From: Candidatus Helarchaeota archaeon
GTDB taxonomy: Archaea; Asgardarchaeota; Lokiarchaeia; Helarchaeales; HEL-GB-A
Direction: 5' to 3'
Assembly: GCA_013375405.1 (NCBI GenBank)
Contig: JABXJU010000172.1
Coordinates: forward strand, 1-9,693
DNA: 9,693 nt
A program made the translations under genes and the position numbers. The notes below the pieces were generated by a model. That model made no database searches and was not told the origin of the DNA. It saw nothing but the letters and a program-made list of their open reading frames with translations. Positions 7,867 through 9,693 of this stretch are shown piece by piece (positions within the stretch are counted from its first letter, which is position 1; every line of letters begins with the position of its first letter).

Positions 7867-8015
7867 TGAACATTGATAAAAATAATGGAAAATGGCAACA
7901 GACGTTGTACAAACTTACAGAAGTCGTGGAGTTAGCTGAATCTTTGGGTGATCGGGAGTTAATTAACAAGTTGCTGCTCTTGTTACTTCTCCTTAAGTAT
8001 TCAAACAAAAACTAG
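7866..8015 (+). CDS. 49-residue mini-protein carrying the giant protein's C-terminal hairpin
   Basis: ATG 7866 overlaps the preceding TGA by one base; TAG ends at 8015. The first 13 or so residues are polar (MNIDKNNGKWQQT); the rest is a predicted helical hairpin, LYKLTEVVELAESLGDR then ELINKLLLLLLLLKYS, plus NKN. When its Ser46 is aligned with the last Ser of the giant protein and of the 104-residue protein, the hairpin matches both without gaps: 16 of 33 identities with the latter and 11 of 33 with the former. Conserved in all three are Lys, Ala-x-Ser, Asp, Leu, Asn, Leu and the final Ser. It is easily missed because of its length. The eight-Leu run is too short for a normal span, so a packing helix is more likely than a membrane anchor. 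Its role as a partner or competitor of the tail domain is inferred. Confidence 0.85.
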   Translation: MNIDKNNGKWQQTLYKLTEVVELAESLGDRELINKLLLLLLLLKYSNKN

Positions 8016-8019
8016 AGGT
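8014..8019 (+). promoter_or_regulatory. Ribosome binding site for the 104-residue gene
   Basis: AGAGGT overlaps the previous TAG stop. Its GG ends 5 bases before ATG 8024; spacing to the next in-frame ATG at 8030 would be 11 bases, so 8024 is the better start. Confidence 0.6.
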
Positions 8020-8023
8020 TATT

Positions 8024-8338
8024 ATGACCATGACTCAACAGGCAAAAACCAAAGGACTTAAAAAACGTGGAAAAAAAGCGTGGAACTCCAGCCTGTTGAG
8101 TCTTCCGAAGGAAGGGATTCTTACCTACATTTCCACACATCTTGAGAGGGTATCGGTTCATGAGGTGCGCACACAAATTTGGGCACTAATGAATGAACTG
8201 AACAATTCTCAAGACCAAGCGAACGGGATAGCAATATTACGCAAGATTGCTGAATTAATATATTTAGCTGAATCCTTTGATGATCGCCATCTCTTAAACG
8301 GGATTTTACTCTTAATCTTTTTCATGAAACATTCATAA
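8024..8338 (+). CDS. 104-residue stand-alone homologue of the giant protein's cytoplasmic tail domain
   Basis: Residues 1-20 form a Lys/Arg-rich polar leader (KTKGLKKRGKKAW); residues 24-104 are helical. Those 81 residues align without any gap to the last 81 residues of the giant surface protein, with 26 identities counted by hand (LxxLPxE, T, V, EVxxQ, LxNxLxxS, LIxxAxS, D, LLN, final Ser). There is no signal peptide; the C-terminal ILLLIFFM segment is hydrophobic but short. The gene sits 8 bases after the 49-residue gene in the same tight cluster. A soluble or membrane-associated cytoplasmic protein that binds, mimics or co-assembles with the giant's tail is the simplest inference. Its basic leader contrasts with the acidic linker of the giant tail, which could allow charge pairing. 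No named family is recognised. Confidence 0.88.
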   Translation: MTMTQQAKTKGLKKRGKKAWNSSLLSLPKEGILTYISTHLERVSVHEVRTQIWALMNELNNSQDQANGIAILRKIAELIYLAESFDDRHLLNGILLLIFFMKHS

Positions 8339-8354
8339 TACAGGATTACTTGTC

Positions 8355-8359
8355 TTTTT
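8355..8359 (+). terminator. Candidate T-run terminator after the small-gene cluster
   Basis: TTTTT lies 17 bases after the last stop of the cluster and a longer run of seven T lies at 8462-8468 in a pyrimidine-rich stretch. Archaeal RNA polymerase commonly stops at such U-tracts without a hairpin. Either or both could serve. Confidence 0.4.
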
Positions 8360-8508
8360 ACTCGCTTCTTTCCTATTTAACGCCCTCCAATAATCGCCAA
8401 TAGTCCCATCGCCATCACCTTCAATACATTCACTTCCAAATTAGTTTCGAATTCGAGTCTATTTTTTTCTTCCCTATTTTGAATTTTAACATGAAAATGG
8501 CAAAATAA

Positions 8509-8529
8509 ATGTGATTCTACCAATCACAT
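8509..8529. promoter_or_regulatory. Inverted repeat, 8-base arms (candidate operator, site 1)
   Basis: ATGTGATT (8509-8516) faces AATCACAT (8522-8529) across CTACC. A closely similar element lies about 107 bases downstream. It could be a binding site for a dimeric regulator or a small hairpin; DNA operator is preferred because both copies keep the same half-site while the spacer changes. Confidence 0.5.
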
Positions 8530-8615
8530 AAATTGAAATTCGACTGAAATCATAGTGAATTCAAACAGATCAGAACGTTTATTCAAACAATTTGTTAAGT
8601 AAATCTGGAATGATC

Positions 8616-8635
8616 TGTGATTCTATTCAATCACA
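8616..8635. promoter_or_regulatory. Inverted repeat, 7-base arms (candidate operator, site 2)
   Basis: TGTGATT (8616-8622) faces AATCACA (8629-8635) across CTATTC, the same half-sites as at 8509-8529. It ends about 26 bases before the TATA-like stretch at 8661, a position suited to activation or repression of the downstream surface gene. Its left half also overlaps TGATCTGT (8611-8618), which is complementary to ACAGATCA at 8565-8572. Confidence 0.5.
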
Positions 8636-8660
8636 CACAATCATTAATAGAATGAAGATA

Positions 8661-8671
8661 CATTAATATTA
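8661..8671 (+). promoter_or_regulatory. Candidate TATA element for the second surface gene
   Basis: CATTAATATTA is the best TATA-like stretch upstream of ATG 8777. A start of transcription roughly 25 bases on (near 8690) would give a leader of about 85 bases. CATTAATA also occurs at 8642-8649, so the exact element is uncertain. Confidence 0.3.
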
Positions 8672-8685
8672 TTTGTGAAAAAAAT

Positions 8686-8750
8686 AATGGCTTACTTCTC
8701 ATCATAAGGAAAATTGAGAGGAGGGGGGCCTATCCCCCATAATAGCCATT
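8686..8750 (+). ncRNA. Possible structured 5' leader: nested stems before the second surface gene
   Basis: An outer stem pairs AATGGCT (8686-8692) with AGCCATT (8744-8750). Inside it, GGGGG (8724-8728) pairs with CCCCC (8734-8738) over a CCTAT loop. Between the left arms lies a purine-rich stretch. The structure ends 26 bases before ATG 8777. It matches no riboswitch I recognise and rests on complementarity alone. Confidence 0.35.
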
Positions 8751-8776
8751 GAAAAAAATTATAAAAATGAGGAAAG

Positions 8777-9693
8777 ATGAAGAAAAAGAATTTGAACCAC
8801 ATTTTCTTGCTTTTCTTGATCATTTTTTCTCATATTTTCCTAGTTTTCTATTTTATGAAAAATAATAATCTGGTTGAAAAGAATAAACTAGCTGCAAACG
8901 AACCGTTGAATAATTCAGGGATTACCGTTACCCATCCCGCTGATTTAGAGCTTTTATCTACTGATCCAACCAATCATACTATATCATGGACACTTGCTGA
9001 GGATGGCGCATTAGATTATCTCGGGCTATATTCTTTTACTTTTGATGAAGATGGAACAGTTCCTGGGGATTGGGAAGATTTAAGCCATCCAGATAGTAAA
9101 TTTAAGGTAGTTTCTTCAGTGGATGGGCATCGTAAAGTCGCGAGATTACAGGATTTGAGGGGCACTGTATTGCAAAACCGTTTTGGCGTTAATAAAACCG
9201 AAGGGACGATCGAATTATTCTGGAGGACCTCACGCCCTCTTTGTAAAGAATATTTCAGAATCCTTGATAATGACATAGAGATCTTTGGATTTTCACTCGG
9301 TTGCGGCGATTACTTATCGGATGATAAGCCTTGGTGTTTCGGTTTGGATCGTAATCGATGGTATCACTTCAGAATCGATTGGAATAGCACTGGGTTTCAA
9401 GTATGGATTAACGGCGTCCTCTATGGAGCCGGATATGCTATTGCATTTATTGCTCCGATGATTGATGGTGTGGATGCATTTAGGCTTCGTACCTGGGATA
9501 ATGCTGGTTATAACGTATGTGTTGATGCCGTGGATTATAGTTGGGTACCGGGATACTACCCAAACCGAAATAGGGATTATACCATTATCGATACAACTTA
9601 TGCAATCTTCGAAGATGAAACGCAAAAAACAAATTGGCATCAATTGAATGAGTCGCTCCAAGTTGATTACAATGTAAGCGGACTGAGGTTAGG
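8777..9693 (+). CDS. Second surface protein: signal-anchor helix and LamG-like domain (3'-partial)
   Basis: ATG 8777 is followed by 305 full codons with no stop before the window ends. GAGG (8769-8772) lies 4 bases before the start, and an in-frame TGA at 8768 rules out a longer N-terminus. Residues 1-8 are basic and 9-27 a hydrophobic helix without a clear cleavage site, so a signal anchor is as likely as a signal peptide. Residues 50-80 (VTHPADLELL ... HTISWTLAEDGALDY) look like the opening strands of an Ig-like archaeal surface module. Residues about 84-258 resemble a LamG/concanavalin-type sandwich, with WYHFRIDW, FQVWINGVLYG, DGVDAFRLRT and CVDAVDYSW. A further extracellular module begins near 265. 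Function is probably adhesion or glycan/protein binding; no catalytic motif is visible. It is probably a separate transcript from the upstream cluster. Confidence 0.88.
   Translation, partial: MKKKNLNHIFLLFLIIFSHIFLVFYFMKNNNLVEKNKLAANEPLNNSGITVTHPADLELLSTDPTNHTISWTLAEDGALDYLGLYSFTFDEDGTVPGDWEDLSHPDSKFKVVSSVDGHRKVARLQDLRGTVLQNRFGVNKTEGTIELFWRTSRPLCKEYFRILDNDIEIFGFSLGCGDYLSDDKPWCFGLDRNRWYHFRIDWNSTGFQVWINGVLYGAGYAIAFIAPMIDGVDAFRLRTWDNAGYNVCVDAVDYSWVPGYYPNRNRDYTIIDTTYAIFEDETQKTNWHQLNESLQVDYNVSGLRL

Larger units (their letters stand above)
8339..8776. other. 438-base intergenic region, AT-rich, with inverted repeats and leader structure
   Basis: No convincing gene is seen here on either strand. 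It contains two T-runs after the operon, two similar inverted repeats centred near 8519 and 8626, a candidate TATA region near 8661 and a nested stem before the next gene. The first part (8339-8470) is pyrimidine-rich on the + strand. The perfect palindrome TCGAATTCGA lies at 8447-8456. Confidence 0.7.

Noticed and set aside
8509..8635. Bacterial CRP-type sites
   Set aside because: The half-sites look similar (TGTGA/TCACA) but are separated by 9 and 10 bases, not 6, and the host appears archaeal.
9016..9661. Minus-strand frames and a + strand 61-codon frame over the second surface gene
   Set aside because: Shadows of the LamG-like coding frame that runs from 8777 through the window end.

Overview
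The window looks like a piece of an archaeal chromosome carrying cell-surface genes, most likely from an Asgard (Lokiarchaeia-like) archaeon. The reasons are very large exported proteins built from sialidase-type repeats, fibronectin III, Ig-like and LamG-like modules, a C-terminal membrane span with a cytoplasmic tail, AT-rich spacers with T-runs instead of bacterial hairpin terminators, and clear AGGAGGT-type Shine-Dalgarno sites. The lineage call is inferred from style. No marker gene is present, so another surface-protein-rich archaeon remains possible.

Layout. Bases 1-7557 are the 3' part (2518 codons, no start inside the window) of a giant type-I surface protein. In order it has four 58-residue propeller-like repeats, five FN3 modules, four copies of an unfamiliar ~170-185-residue domain starting KLHPLFDG, four Ig-like modules with a conserved Cys pair, one further beta-rich module, three other Ig-type modules, one transmembrane helix and a ~208-residue cytoplasmic tail. 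Four tightly packed small genes follow on the same strand: a 38-residue ORF (7590-7706), a 52-residue coiled-coil/one-span membrane protein (7708-7866), a 49-residue protein (7866-8015) and a 104-residue protein (8024-8338). Spacings of 32, 1, -1 and 8 bases suggest one transcript. After a 438-base spacer with two TGTGATT/AATCACA inverted repeats and a nested stem, a second surface gene (8777 to the window end, partial) begins, with a signal-anchor helix and a LamG-like domain.

Main finding. The last 81 residues of the giant protein align without a gap to the last 81 residues of the 104-residue protein (26 identities by hand count), both ending on the same Ser. The 49-residue protein carries the final helical hairpin of the same domain (16/33 identities with the 104-residue protein, 11/33 with the giant). 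The operon therefore appears to encode a membrane-anchored cytoplasmic domain, a stand-alone copy, a mini-copy and a small membrane coiled-coil protein. I propose a surface receptor/adhesin with dedicated cytoplasmic partners of its own tail. I do not recognise this as a described system.

A second theme is recent repeat exchange inside the giant gene: FN3 copies kilobases apart are nearly identical at the DNA level in patches.
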